A stretch of DNA of 64,000 bases, taken from Streptomyces omiyaensis (lineage in GTDB: Bacteria; Actinomycetota; Actinomycetes; Streptomycetales; Streptomycetaceae). Where the stretch lies: the NCBI RefSeq assembly GCF_014650895.1, contig NZ_BMVV01000010.1, positions 62,001-126,000 on the forward strand, read 5' to 3'. A program made the translations under genes and the position numbers. Positions 56,414 through 64,000 of this stretch are shown in pieces. A model generated the notes under the pieces. The model saw only the letters and a program-made list of their open reading frames with translations, did not search any database and was not told the origin of the DNA. Every line of letters begins with the position of its first letter. Position 1 is the stretch's first letter.

Positions 56414-56587
56414 CTCGCCATGCCTTCCGTGTGCCGTCGTCCCGACTTTATCCCGTGCCGACCGGCCGCCCCCGCTGCGGCCCTGGTCGGTGTCGGTCCG
56501 GTCGCGTACCGTGAAGGTCCTTCCCCCATCGCCGTACGACTCCGGCGCCCACGACGCGCCGGAGCCGCAACCGAACAGGAGACCCCG

Positions 56588-57370
56588 GTGCCGGTCCTTC
56601 CCGGAGCCGAGCCGTACCGCCATGAGGGCGGAGAGGTCGGCGTCCTTCTCTGTCACGGATTCACCGGTTCCCCGCAGTCGATGCGCCCGTGGGCCGAGTA
56701 CCTCGCGGAGCGCGGTCTGACGGTGTCGGTGCCCCTGCTGCCGGGGCACGGCACCCGCTGGCAGGACATGCAGCTCACCACCTGGCACGACTGGTACGCG
56801 GAGGTGGACCGGGCGCTGCGCGAGCTGACCGCCCGCTGCTCCACCGTCTTCGTCTTCGGTCTCTCCATGGGCGGCGCGCTGACCCTGCGGCTCGCCGCGA
56901 AGCACGGCGACGCCGTCCGCGGCATCGTCCTCGTCAACCCGGGGAACAAGGTGCACGGCCTCGCCGCGCACGCGCTGCCGGTGGTGCGGCACCTCGTCCC
57001 GACGACGAAGGGCGTCGCCAACGACATCGCGAAGGAGGGGACTACCGAGGTCGGGTACACCCGGGTCCCGTTGCACGCGGCGCACTCGCTGCGGCAGTTC
57101 TTCCGGCTGGTCGACGGCGAGCTGCCGCAGGTCACCCAGCCCCTCCTGCTGCTGCACAGCCCGCAGGACCACGTGGTGCCGCCGGCCGACTCGGCCCGGG
57201 TGCTCAGCCGGGTCTCCTCGACGGACGTCCGGGAGGTCCTGCTGGAACAGAGCTACCACGTGGCGACGTTGGACCATGACGCGGAGCGGATCTTCGCGGA
57301 GAGTCTGGCGTTCGTCGAGCGTCTCGCCCCGGGTCTGGTGGGCGGGAAGGGGAGCAGGAGCGGTGGCTGA
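56588..57370 (+). CDS. Alpha/beta hydrolase (carboxylesterase-like)
   Basis: The 260-aa product has the oxyanion segment VGVLLCHGFTGSPQSMRPWA, the nucleophile elbow GLSMGGAL (Ser in FVFGLSMGGALTLRL), the acid in LLLHSPQDHVVPP and the catalytic His in SYHVATLDHDAERIF. It matches the carboxylesterase/lysophospholipase (Est30-like) group. The GTG at 56588 follows AGGAGA. It overlaps the next gene by 8 nt. The operon partner and place next to the acyltransferase hint at lipid metabolism, but this is only suggestive. Confidence 0.92.
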   Translation: MPVLPGAEPYRHEGGEVGVLLCHGFTGSPQSMRPWAEYLAERGLTVSVPLLPGHGTRWQDMQLTTWHDWYAEVDRALRELTARCSTVFVFGLSMGGALTLRLAAKHGDAVRGIVLVNPGNKVHGLAAHALPVVRHLVPTTKGVANDIAKEGTTEVGYTRVPLHAAHSLRQFFRLVDGELPQVTQPLLLLHSPQDHVVPPADSARVLSRVSSTDVREVLLEQSYHVATLDHDAERIFAESLAFVERLAPGLVGGKGSRSGG

Positions 57371-58034
57371 CCAGCAGGACGGCGGCGAGCGGGAGCCGCA
57401 GCCCATCGACGAGGAGGCCGCGTGGGCCGCGATCGTCGCGGGGTACGGCGAGGAGCCCTCGGACCCGCCGGGGGCGCGGCCCTTCCGGCCGATCGAGAAC
57501 CTGAGGCTGCCCGAGCCGGAGGAGCTGGAGGCCCGCGAGGCCCGGGCCGCCTCGGGCGGTGACGTGCCGAAGCCGGACAAGTCCCGGCCGGAGCCGAAGC
57601 GGGAGACCGCGCCGGCGGCCGAGCCGGAACCGGAGCCGGGCCCCGAGGCGGGCGACGGCGACGGGAAGCCGGCCCTGGGCAGTTCGGTCGTCTTCGCGCC
57701 CGGGGTGCGCCCGAGCGGCGGTCCGCGCGACTACAGCCTGGCCGAGCCGGAGGAGACCGGAGGGGGCCGCTCGGAGGAGGGGCACTTCGTGCCGCCGGAG
57801 CCGCCGCCGCTGCCGGAGGCCGACACCACCACCAAGTTCGCCTGGCTCGCGGTGGTCGGCGGCCCGGTCCTGATGCTGGTCGCGGTCCTCTTCCGGTGGG
57901 ACATGACGTGGTGGCTGACCACCCTGTGCATCGGCGGCTTCCTGGGCGGCTTCGCGACCCTGGTGGCCCGGATGAAGGGCGACGACGAGGACGGCGACGG
58001 CTACGACGACCCGGGCCGCGGCGCGGTGGTGTGA
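57363..58034 (+). CDS. Hypothetical membrane protein with acidic/Pro-rich N-terminal region
   Basis: The 223-aa product is Glu/Pro/Ala-rich and probably disordered over residues 1-155 (PEPKRETAPAAEPEPEPGPE region). Two membrane helices follow (about 160-180, FAWLAVVGGPVLMLVAVLF, and 185-205, WWLTTLCIGGFLGGFATLVA), then an acidic tail (DDEDGDGYDD). Overlap of 8 nt with the esterase gene implies coupled translation. I do not recognise a family; it looks like a conserved streptomycete hypothetical. Confidence 0.85.
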   Translation: MADQQDGGEREPQPIDEEAAWAAIVAGYGEEPSDPPGARPFRPIENLRLPEPEELEAREARAASGGDVPKPDKSRPEPKRETAPAAEPEPEPGPEAGDGDGKPALGSSVVFAPGVRPSGGPRDYSLAEPEETGGGRSEEGHFVPPEPPPLPEADTTTKFAWLAVVGGPVLMLVAVLFRWDMTWWLTTLCIGGFLGGFATLVARMKGDDEDGDGYDDPGRGAVV

Positions 58035-58052
58035 CCCGCCCGTCCGCGCTCC

Positions 58053-58814
58053 TCAGGCCCCGGCCGGAGCCCGCAGCCTGACCGCCGCCAGCACCGGGAG
58101 GTGATCGGTGGCGGCGGCCAGGTCGGCGGGGTCCGGTCCGTCCGGGACCCCGCAGCCGAGGAACTCGACGCCCTCCGTCGCGAGGACGGCGTCGATCCGG
58201 CGGCGCGGGGCGGAGCCGGGGAAGGTGTTCCCGACTCCCAGCGGTCGGGCCTCCCAGCCGTCGCGGAGGGTCCCGGTGAGCCGGGTGAAGGCGGGACCGC
58301 CGGGGTCCTCGTTGAGGTCGCCGGCGACGACGGTGTACGGGGTGCCCAGCGCGGCGACCCGGTCGAGGACCAGCCCCGCCTGGGCGTACCGCTCCTCCTT
58401 CGACAGGCTCAGGTGGCAGCTGACGAGGCCCAGCCGGGCGGCCCCGAAGCGGACGACGGCGGTGGCGAGGCCGCGCCGGTGCAGGCCGGGGGTGCGCGGC
58501 AGCAGCACGTCCTCGGTCCGCTCGACGGTGGCCCGCAGCGAGCAGAGCAGCAGCGGTCCCGCGGCGGTGGCGCCGCCGGAGAGGACGACCAGCTCGCTCC
58601 TGGCGGCGAGCCGGGCCGCGTGCTTGCGCCAGCGGAAGAAGCGCGGGGCCTCCTGGGCGAGCACCACGTCGGGGGCGCAGGCCCGGATCACCCGGGCGAG
58701 GGCGTCCTCGTCGTCGCGCATCGAGCGCAGGTTGTAGCTGAGGATCCGGACCACGGCCGAACCGTCCGGCTCGGTACGGGAGGCGGGCAGCGCGCCGATC
58801 GCGTCGAGAGCCAT
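58053..58814 (-). CDS. Endonuclease/exonuclease/phosphatase family protein
   Basis: The 253-aa EEP-fold protein has ILSYNLRSMRDDEDALARVI with the metal-ligand Asn, DVVLAQEAPRFF with the Glu ligand, LVSCHLSLSKEER with the His, VVAGDLNEDPGG with D-x-N, IDAVLATEGVEF and ATDHLPVLA with the catalytic His. All the active-site positions of the exonuclease III/DNase I/sphingomyelinase superfamily are present. The substrate is unknown. TATGTT stands 6 nt before the ATG (minus strand) with no ribosome site, so it may be a leaderless gene. It is convergent with the membrane protein gene. Confidence 0.9.
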   Translation of the reverse strand: MALDAIGALPASRTEPDGSAVVRILSYNLRSMRDDEDALARVIRACAPDVVLAQEAPRFFRWRKHAARLAARSELVVLSGGATAAGPLLLCSLRATVERTEDVLLPRTPGLHRRGLATAVVRFGAARLGLVSCHLSLSKEERYAQAGLVLDRVAALGTPYTVVAGDLNEDPGGPAFTRLTGTLRDGWEARPLGVGNTFPGSAPRRRIDAVLATEGVEFLGCGVPDGPDPADLAAATDHLPVLAAVRLRAPAGA

Positions 58815-58831
58815 GGACCCAACATAGGCCG

Positions 58832-58867
58832 GATGCCCGCCCCGCCCCAGAGGGCGCGGCGGGCATC
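58832..58867 (-). terminator. Terminator of glkA
   Basis: Perfect 10-bp outer arms (GATGCCCGCC 58832-58841 with 58858-58867) and an inner GC-rich stem lie 35 nt past the glkA stop on the minus strand. They precede the EEP gene start. Confidence 0.75.
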
Positions 58868-58902
58868 GACCGGTATGGACGACGGCCCCGGGGGCCGCCG
58901 GG

Positions 58903-59844
58903 TCAGCCCTGGCGGGCCAGGTCCGCGGCGCCGACCAGACCGGCCTTGTTGCCGAGCTGGGCGGCGAGCACCTGGGCGTGCGGACGGTAGGTGCCGCCGA
59001 TCAGCCAGCGCCGGAAGGACTTCCGGATCGGGTCGAGGACGAGCTCGCCCTCGTCCGAGACGCCGCCGCCGACGATGAAGGCGGAGGGGTCGAAGAGCGA
59101 GGCGAGGTCGGCCAGGCCGGCGCCGGCCCAGCGGGCCAGCTCGCGGAAGGAGTCGATGGCGACCGGGTCGCCCGCGCGGGCGGCCTCGCTGACGTGCTTG
59201 CCCTGGACGCCCTCGGGGGTGCCGTCGCCGAGCCCGAGGAGGACCTCGGCGTTCTCGGGGGTGGCGGCGGCGCGCTGCCGGGCGTAGCGGACCAGGGCGC
59301 GGCCGGAGGCGTACTGCTCCCAGCAGCCCTGGCTGCCGCAGCCGCACAGCAGGCCGTCGGGGACGACCCGGATGTGGCCGAACTCGGCGGCGACGCCGAA
59401 GCGTCCGCGGCGCAGCTTGTTGCCGATGATGATGCCGCCGCCGAGGCCGGTGCCGAGGGTGATGCAGATGACGTCCTCGTGGCCCTGGCCGGCGCCGAAG
59501 CGGTACTCGCCCCAGGCGGCCGCGTTGGCGTCGTTCTCCACGACGACGGGGAGGCCGACGCGCTGCTCGACCTTGTCCTTCAGCGGCTCGTGCCGCCAGT
59601 CGATGTTCGGCGCGAAGAGGACGGTGGCCCGCTTGTCGTCGACGTAGCCGGCCGCGCCGATGCCGACGGCCTCGATCGCGTGCCCCTTGCCGGCCTCGGA
59701 GACGGCGGAGGAGATGGCGTCGACGATGCCCTCGGGGGTCGGCGGGGTCGGCACCGTATGCGTGTCGAGGATGTTGCCCTCCTCGTCGACCACGCCGGCC
59801 GCGATCTTCGTGCCGCCGATGTCGACGCCGATGGTGAGTCCCAT
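58903..59844 (-). CDS. glkA: ROK-family glucokinase
   Basis: ATP-dependent glucose kinase that is central to carbon catabolite repression in Streptomyces. The 313-aa product has TIGVDIGGTKIAAGVVDEEG, the catalytic segment VVENDANAAAWGEYRFG (Asp), ITLGTGLGGGIIIG, the Zn site CGCGSQGCWEQYASG and FGHIRV. The GAGGGA ribosome site supports ATG 59844. It lies between the DUF5304 gene (as SCO2127 beside glkA, SCO2126) and a terminator. Confidence 0.97.
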   Translation of the reverse strand: MGLTIGVDIGGTKIAAGVVDEEGNILDTHTVPTPPTPEGIVDAISSAVSEAGKGHAIEAVGIGAAGYVDDKRATVLFAPNIDWRHEPLKDKVEQRVGLPVVVENDANAAAWGEYRFGAGQGHEDVICITLGTGLGGGIIIGNKLRRGRFGVAAEFGHIRVVPDGLLCGCGSQGCWEQYASGRALVRYARQRAAATPENAEVLLGLGDGTPEGVQGKHVSEAARAGDPVAIDSFRELARWAGAGLADLASLFDPSAFIVGGGVSDEGELVLDPIRKSFRRWLIGGTYRPHAQVLAAQLGNKAGLVGAADLARQG

Positions 59845-59911
59845 GAATCCCTCAGTTTTCGGTCGAGCCCCGCTAGGGCCCACCGTACCCGAGGGGGAGG
59901 CGCCTTACTGA

Positions 59912-60415
59912 TCAGTCCAGATCGATGGGGCGGCCGGTGACGGGGCCGTCCCCGCGGTCGTCGGGGTCTTCGCGGGGCCCGTCCGGGGTGTCGGCGGGGG
60001 TGTCGGCGGCCCTGCGGGGATCGTCCTCGGCCAGGTCGGGGCCCCGGGTCCAGCGGGTCTCGTGGGCCTCGACGGCAGAGCGGTAGGCGGCGAGGAGCTC
60101 GCTGCCGGCGGCGGCCAGGTGGTCGAAGACCTGCGGATTGCGCTCGATGACCGGCTCGACGGCGGCCTTCGCCTGGTTGACGAGGCCCTTGACGGTCTCG
60201 GCGGCCCGGTCGGCGGCCGCGGCCGCGTTCTGCCCGCCGAACAGCGGGGCGGCGGCGCCGAGTCCGCCGGTCAGCTTCTCGGCGACGGCCTCGAAGAGCC
60301 TGCGGAACTCCTCGGCGGGCGAGCCCGGCTCCTCGCCGTGCTCGGCGCGGCGGCGGGCCTTCTCCGCCGCCAGGTCCTCGGCGCACGCGTCGGCCCAGGC
60401 GTCATCGCTGCTCAT
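59912..60415 (-). CDS. DUF5304 family protein (SCO2127-like)
   Basis: The 167-aa acidic protein has the segment DDAWADACAEDLAAEKARRR and a helical central part (EEFRRLFEAVAEKLTGGLGA, VKGLVNQAKAAVEPVIERNP, VFDHLAAAGSELLAAYRSAV), with a disordered Asp/Pro tail. The helices look amphipathic; no signal peptide or membrane helix is seen. It sits upstream of glkA in the same direction (67 bp) and has GGAGGAG before the ATG. In S. coelicolor the homologue at this position has been linked to glucose regulation. That role is knowledge of the neighbour, not visible in the sequence. Confidence 0.85.
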   Translation of the reverse strand: MSSDDAWADACAEDLAAEKARRRAEHGEEPGSPAEEFRRLFEAVAEKLTGGLGAAAPLFGGQNAAAAADRAAETVKGLVNQAKAAVEPVIERNPQVFDHLAAAGSELLAAYRSAVEAHETRWTRGPDLAEDDPRRAADTPADTPDGPREDPDDRGDGPVTGRPIDLD

Positions 60416-60470
60416 GGCGTACTCCTCCGTCGCTTCCCTACCTTTCGACGGTACACGCCGGGGGCGGAGG

Positions 60471-61634
60471 TCAGGAGGGCCTGGGCCAGAGTCCGGGGTC
60501 GGGGGCGAAGCGGATCGCGAGGTCGCCGTCGACGAGGCCGGCGCCGGTGACGGTGCAGCGGCGCAGGACGGGCGGGAGGGGCAGGGTGCGGCGGAAGGGT
60601 CCGGCGCCGAGCAGCAGTTCGTCACCCCTGCGGACGAGGGAGAGCTCCTGCTTGACGGCGCCGGGCAGCGGCAGGTGCCAGACGAGGACGCCGTCCTCGG
60701 CGCGCCGGTCCTCGACGGACGGCGCGGGGGCCGCGGCGGGCGGGAGACCGGGGCCCGCGGCGAGCAGGGCGAGGTCCTCGGGGCCGCGGGGGTCGCGTCC
60801 GAGGTGCGGCAGCTCGTGCAGGAGGTCCCCGGCGCCGGCGCGGAGCTCCGCCAGGTGGCGGTGCTGCTGGGCGGTGAGGGCGGCGAGCCAGGGGTCCTCG
60901 GAGGCGGCGGGGAGCAGCCGGTTGGCGATCACCGCGTCGAGGGCGAGGCCCTGGAGGGCGAGGCCGAGGCGGGCGTCGCGGAGGGTGGCGGCGGCGGCCG
61001 GGCCGGGTTCGACGACGAGCCGGACGGTGGTGTCCGGGGACTCGACGACGGCCTGGACGGCGGCGAGCTCCCGCTCCCAGCGGGCGGTGGTCTCGTACAG
61101 CCACTGGGCGGGCATGGGGACGCCGGCGAGCTGGGCGAGCATCGGACGCAGCGCGCGGGCGGCCTGCCGCTCGGGCGGCAGCAGGCGGCGCAGGTAGCGG
61201 CGGAGCTGCTCGGGGAGGGCGAGGACGGTGAGCGCCTCGCGCAGCGGCGGCAGGTCGACGACGGCGAGGTCGTGGTCGCCGGCGGCGGCCTCGCGGACCG
61301 CGCGGAGCAGGGCGAACTGGCGGCTGCCGGGCAGTTCGGTGAGCTCGGCGTCCTCGAACGGCGAGGCGCCGAGGAGGTCGAGGACGGTCCCGGAGCGGGC
61401 CTGGAGGGCGAGGAACTCCCGCCGGAAGTCGCCGGCGGGGTCGGGCCGCAGGACGGTGAGCGTCCCGGGTCCGGCGGCGCGGGCCGCACCGGCGGCGGGT
61501 CCGGGGCGCGCCGGGTCCGCGTCGCCGGGGACGAGCAGCACGCGGCGGCCCGCGTGGGCCTCGGCGAGGGCGGTCGCGGTGGCGACCGTGGTGCGCCCGG
61601 CGCCGCCGGCTCCGGTGACGAGGATGATCCGCAT
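60471..61634 (-). CDS. ArsA-like ATPase family protein with altered P-loop
   Basis: The 387-aa product is laid out like an ArsA/GET3 ATPase: the P-loop in RIILVTGAGGAGRTTVATAT, a switch I-like VPGDADPARPG, and a switch II/Walker B region with DLAVVDLPPLREALTV. A helical part and an ArsA HSP20-like C-terminal domain (VWHLPLPGAVKQELSLVRRG) follow. The canonical deviant Walker A GKGGVGKTT is here GAGGAGRTT. Both the signature Lys (position 9 is Ala) and the P-loop Lys (position 14 is Arg) are lost, so catalysis is doubtful. TAGCGT stands 7 nt before the ATG (leaderless?). An SRPBCC gene lies upstream in the same direction. Confidence 0.85.
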   Translation of the reverse strand: MRIILVTGAGGAGRTTVATATALAEAHAGRRVLLVPGDADPARPGPAAGAARAAGPGTLTVLRPDPAGDFRREFLALQARSGTVLDLLGASPFEDAELTELPGSRQFALLRAVREAAAGDHDLAVVDLPPLREALTVLALPEQLRRYLRRLLPPERQAARALRPMLAQLAGVPMPAQWLYETTARWERELAAVQAVVESPDTTVRLVVEPGPAAAATLRDARLGLALQGLALDAVIANRLLPAASEDPWLAALTAQQHRHLAELRAGAGDLLHELPHLGRDPRGPEDLALLAAGPGLPPAAAPAPSVEDRRAEDGVLVWHLPLPGAVKQELSLVRRGDELLLGAGPFRRTLPLPPVLRRCTVTGAGLVDGDLAIRFAPDPGLWPRPS

Positions 61635-61694
61635 GCGGGTGACGCTATCGCGGTCCCGCCGGGGTCCGGGCCCCGGTCCGCGGGCGCCCGGGGC

Positions 61695-62135
61695 TCAGGC
61701 CCGGGACTCCACGCGCTTCTTCAGGCCGGCGAGGGCGCGGTCGATGATGACCTTCTCGGCCTTGCGCTTGATCATGCCGAGCATGGGGATCTTGACGTCG
61801 ACGGTGAGCTGGTAGGTGACCTCGGTGCGGTCGCCGCCGAGCGGGGTGAGGCGGTAGGAGCCGTCGAGGGAGCGCAGCATCTGGGACTTCACCAGGGTCC
61901 AGCTGACCTCGTCGGACCCGGTCCAGGTGTACGCGAGGGTGTGGTCGTCCTTGATGGCGCCGGCGTCGAGGACGAGGCGGACCTTCTCGGCGCGGCCGGC
62001 GTCGTCGGTCTCCAGGACCTCGGCCTGGGTGACCTCGCCGGTCCAGTCGGGGTAGCGGGCGAAGTCGGCGATCACACCCATGACGTCGGCCGGCGCCGCC
62101 TCGATGGTGATGCTCGAGCTGGTGTGTTCGGCCAT
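61695..62135 (-). CDS. SRPBCC (polyketide cyclase/START-like) family protein
   Basis: A 146-aa helix-grip protein of the Polyketide_cyc/CoxG-like group. It begins MAEHTSSSITIEAAPADVMG, continues IADFARYPDWTGEV (the FxxYPxW signature) and DEVSWTLVKSQM, and ends in a long C-terminal helix (IIDRALAGLKKRVES). It would bind a hydrophobic ligand in a central cavity. The ATG 62135 has GGAGGAG 8 nt upstream. Its 60-bp distance from the ArsA-like gene suggests a shared transcription unit. Confidence 0.9.
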   Translation of the reverse strand: MAEHTSSSITIEAAPADVMGVIADFARYPDWTGEVTQAEVLETDDAGRAEKVRLVLDAGAIKDDHTLAYTWTGSDEVSWTLVKSQMLRSLDGSYRLTPLGGDRTEVTYQLTVDVKIPMLGMIKRKAEKVIIDRALAGLKKRVESRA

Positions 62136-62226
62136 CGCGGTGGCTCCTCCACTGTGCGGTCCGGCGGGCGTACATCGGGGCACACACGTGCCGACGGAAG
62201 GCTATCGCGCCCCCGTGTCGCCCCCG

Positions 62227-62994
62227 TCACCACTCCAGGGCGAAGGGCCGTCCGGTGGCGGCGAAGTGGCCGACGTTCACGCATTCGGTGGCGCCGATCC
62301 GCATCCGGCGGGCCAGCGGCTGGTGGACGTGGCCGAAGAGGGCGTAGCGGGGCCGGGTGCGGCGGATGGCGTCGAGGAGGGCGCGGCTGCCGCGCTCGAA
62401 GCGGCGGGCGACGGTGTCGTAGGTGAGGTCGGGGACGTCCGGCGGGATGTGGGAGCAGAGGACGTCGACCTCGCCGAGGGCCTCGACCTTGGCGGCGTAC
62501 TCCTCGTCGGAGATCTCGTAGGGGGTGCGCATGGGGGTGCGCAGGCCGCCACCGACGAAGCCGAGGACGAGGCCGCCGAGCTCGATCCGCTGCCCGTCGA
62601 GGACGGTGGTGCCGGGGGCGGCGTACTCGGGCCAGAGGGCGGGGATGTCGACGTTGCCGTAGGTGGCGTAGGTGGGGGTGGGGAAGGCGGCGAAGAGCTC
62701 GGCGTACTGGCGGCGGACGGCGGTCTCGATGGCGGTCTCGCGGTCGACGGCGAGTCCGGCCCAGAGGCTGCGGCCCAGGTCGCGGGCCTCGTCGAAGCGG
62801 CGGGCGGTGCGCAGCTCGACGAGGCGGTCGGCGTTCGCCACGCCGAAGAGGTCGGGGAAGATGCCCCTGCTGTGGTCGGCGTAGTCGAGGAAGAGGACCA
62901 GGTCGCCGAGGCATATGAGGGCGTCGGCGCCGTCTCCCGCCCGGGCGAGGGCGTCGGAGTTGCCGTGCACGTCGCTGACCACGTGGACTCGCAT
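62227..62994 (-). CDS. Metallophosphoesterase family protein
   Basis: The 255-aa product has calcineurin-type metal motifs: DVHGN (VVSDVHGNSDALA), GDLV (ICLGDLVLFLDYA), GNVD (YGNVDIPALW), SHIPP (VLCSHIPPDVP) and GHVH (ALFGHVHQPLARRM). All five blocks of the superfamily are therefore present, with GNVD in place of the more common GNHD. The ATG 62994 has AAGG 8-9 nt before it; a GTG 9 nt upstream is less likely. The physiological substrate is unknown. Confidence 0.92.
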   Translation of the reverse strand: MRVHVVSDVHGNSDALARAGDGADALICLGDLVLFLDYADHSRGIFPDLFGVANADRLVELRTARRFDEARDLGRSLWAGLAVDRETAIETAVRRQYAELFAAFPTPTYATYGNVDIPALWPEYAAPGTTVLDGQRIELGGLVLGFVGGGLRTPMRTPYEISDEEYAAKVEALGEVDVLCSHIPPDVPDLTYDTVARRFERGSRALLDAIRRTRPRYALFGHVHQPLARRMRIGATECVNVGHFAATGRPFALEW

Positions 62995-63251
62995 GGCACC
63001 CACCTTAGGGCGTCGGACCTGCGGTTACTTGGGAGTCGGGAAAGCTGTGGATTACTGTGCGGAGAGCGCCGTCACGCTGGTGTGACGCACGGAACATCTG
63101 GCCGGGACCCCCTATCGGGAACCACGTACTGGTGGGTAACGTCCGGGCAGTCCACAGTCGTGCTCACCCCCACGAGCACCTGCCCGATCATGGACCGCAC
63201 CGGTGCGTCACACAGAGCCGTGGCACCGGAGCCCGATGAGGAGCAGCAGTC

Positions 63252-64000
63252 TTGCGCGAGTTCAGCCTTCCGGCCCTGTACGAGGTCCCTTCGGACGGCA
63301 ACCTGACGGATCTCATCCGCCGCAACGCCTCCCAGCACCCAGACGTCGCCGTGATGGGCCGCAAGGCCGACGGCGTGTGGACGGACGTCACCGCCAAGGA
63401 GTTCCTCGCCGAGGTCCGCGGTGCGGCCAAGGGCCTGATCGCGGCCGGCGTCGGGGTCGGCGACCGGGTCGCGCTGCTCTCCCGCACCCGCTACGAGTGG
63501 GTGCTCCTCGACTTCGCGATCTGGAGCGCCGGCGGCGTGACCGTGCCGGTGTACGAGACCAGCTCGCCGGAGCAGATCCAGTGGATCCTCGGCGACTCGG
63601 GCGCCTCGCTGGCGGTCGTGGAGTCGGCGGCGCACCAGGCGGCCGTGGAGTCCGTGCGCGGCGAGCTGCCGGCGCTCGGGGGCGTGTGGCAGATCGAGGA
63701 CGACGCGATCGCGTCGCTGACGGCGGCCGGCGCGGAGGTCGCGGACGAGACGCTGGACGCGCGGATGTCGGCGGCGAACGCGGACGACCCGGCGACCATC
63801 GTCTACACCTCGGGCACGACGGGCCGCCCCAAGGGGTGCGTGCTGACCCACCGGGCGTTCTTCGCCGAGTGCGGCAACGTGGTGGAGCGCCTGAAGCCGC
63901 TCTTCCGCACCGGCGAGTCCTCGGTCCTGCTCTTCCTCCCGGCGGCGCACGTCTTCGGCCGGCTGATCGAGGTGGCCTCGGTGATGGCCCCGATCCGCCT
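63252..64000 (+). CDS. Long-chain acyl-CoA synthetase / AMP-dependent ligase, N-terminal part
   Basis: The start of an adenylate-forming enzyme that runs off the window (249 aa seen). It begins LREFSLPALYEVPSDGNLTD, continues with WTDVTAKEFLAEVRGAAKGL, and has the AMP-binding P-loop-like signature TIVYTSGTTGRPKGCVLTHR (residues about 182-201). The TTG at 63252 has GAGGAG 8 nt upstream. The layout is that of FadD-type long-chain acyl-CoA ligases (M. tuberculosis FadD15 group). A 257-bp gene-free region precedes it and should contain its promoter. Confidence 0.93.
   Translation, partial: MREFSLPALYEVPSDGNLTDLIRRNASQHPDVAVMGRKADGVWTDVTAKEFLAEVRGAAKGLIAAGVGVGDRVALLSRTRYEWVLLDFAIWSAGGVTVPVYETSSPEQIQWILGDSGASLAVVESAAHQAAVESVRGELPALGGVWQIEDDAIASLTAAGAEVADETLDARMSAANADDPATIVYTSGTTGRPKGCVLTHRAFFAECGNVVERLKPLFRTGESSVLLFLPAAHVFGRLIEVASVMAPIR

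Noticed and set aside
61659..61676. CCGGGG/CCCCGG hairpin between the SRPBCC and ArsA-like genes
   Set aside because: Only 6 bp of stem in very GC-rich DNA, and the two genes look co-transcribed; a terminator call is not justified.
63100..63140. Palindrome-like TACTGGTGGGTAAC upstream of the acyl-CoA ligase as a fatty-acid regulator site
   Set aside because: The symmetry is imperfect and I cannot tie it to a defined consensus; not supported enough to list.

Overview
This is a high-GC actinomycete chromosome segment, almost certainly from a Streptomyces. The evidence is extreme G/C at third codon positions, GTG and TTG starts, WhiA-like GACAC motifs near ftsZ, and a gene order that I recall as matching the ileS-divIVA-ftsZ-dcw-glkA core region of S. 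coelicolor. The window is conserved core chromosome rather than an island. I saw no tRNA, rRNA, IS element, prophage or CRISPR array.

Region 1 (1-19.7 kb). The 3' end of ileS is followed by the division and cell wall (dcw) cluster, all on the minus strand and transcribed leftwards: rsmH-ftsL-ftsI-murE-murF-mraY-murD-ftsW-murG-ftsQ, then a 279-bp promoter region, then ftsZ-pgeF-yggS-sepF-sepG(ylmG)-divIVA and a terminator. Many junctions are ATGA/GTGA overlaps. No mraZ, murC or ddl is present in the cluster.

Region 2 (19.7-26 kb). A 503-bp gene-free divergent region separates dcw from a tightly coupled MoxR AAA ATPase / DUF58 / TgpA-type transglutaminase operon on the plus strand. A GC-rich stretch without a convincing gene and a DUF3040 membrane protein follow.

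Region 3 (26-38.4 kb). This holds a methyltransferase, a HEPN-like protein, and an export-type cassette: a 30-bp palindromic operator, an ABC-like ATPase with degenerate motifs, a YhgE/Pip membrane protein and a TetR regulator. After it come DUF4126, a phytoene-desaturase-like FAD enzyme, a Tyr/Pro-repeat membrane protein, metF, thiE, an Rv2175c-like DNA-binding protein and a ferredoxin-reductase-like flavoprotein.

Region 4 (38.5-47.5 kb). A TPP riboswitch leads thiO-thiS-thiG. Then come a PASTA Ser/Thr kinase, endonuclease IV, a His-rich DUF4396 membrane protein behind a CsoR-like copper operator, a sulfite-oxidase-like molybdoenzyme, bacterioferritin converging on its ferredoxin (bfd, with an iron box), and class II DAHP synthase.

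Region 5 (47.6-64 kb). A secreted amidase with C-terminal FG-GAP-like repeats precedes a fused TrpE-TrpG anthranilate synthase behind a leader peptide with three adjacent Trp codons and an attenuator. Next are a D-2-hydroxyacid dehydrogenase, the MacRS-like two-component system, an acyltransferase, an esterase, a small membrane protein, an EEP-family protein, ROK glucokinase glkA with its DUF5304 neighbour, an ArsA-like protein lacking its P-loop lysines, an SRPBCC protein, a metallophosphoesterase and the 5' part of a long-chain acyl-CoA ligase.

Functionally the window joins peptidoglycan precursor synthesis and septation with metal and thiamine homeostasis and entry to aromatic amino acid synthesis (DAHP synthase and anthranilate synthase). 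I found no clearly novel multigene system. The least ordinary items are the degenerate-ATPase/YhgE/TetR cassette with its long operator, the P-loop-less ArsA-like protein, the copper-box His-rich DUF4396 protein, two convergent gene pairs that share a CTAG stop, and a recurrent -10/N6-7/start-codon arrangement that implies many leaderless mRNAs.
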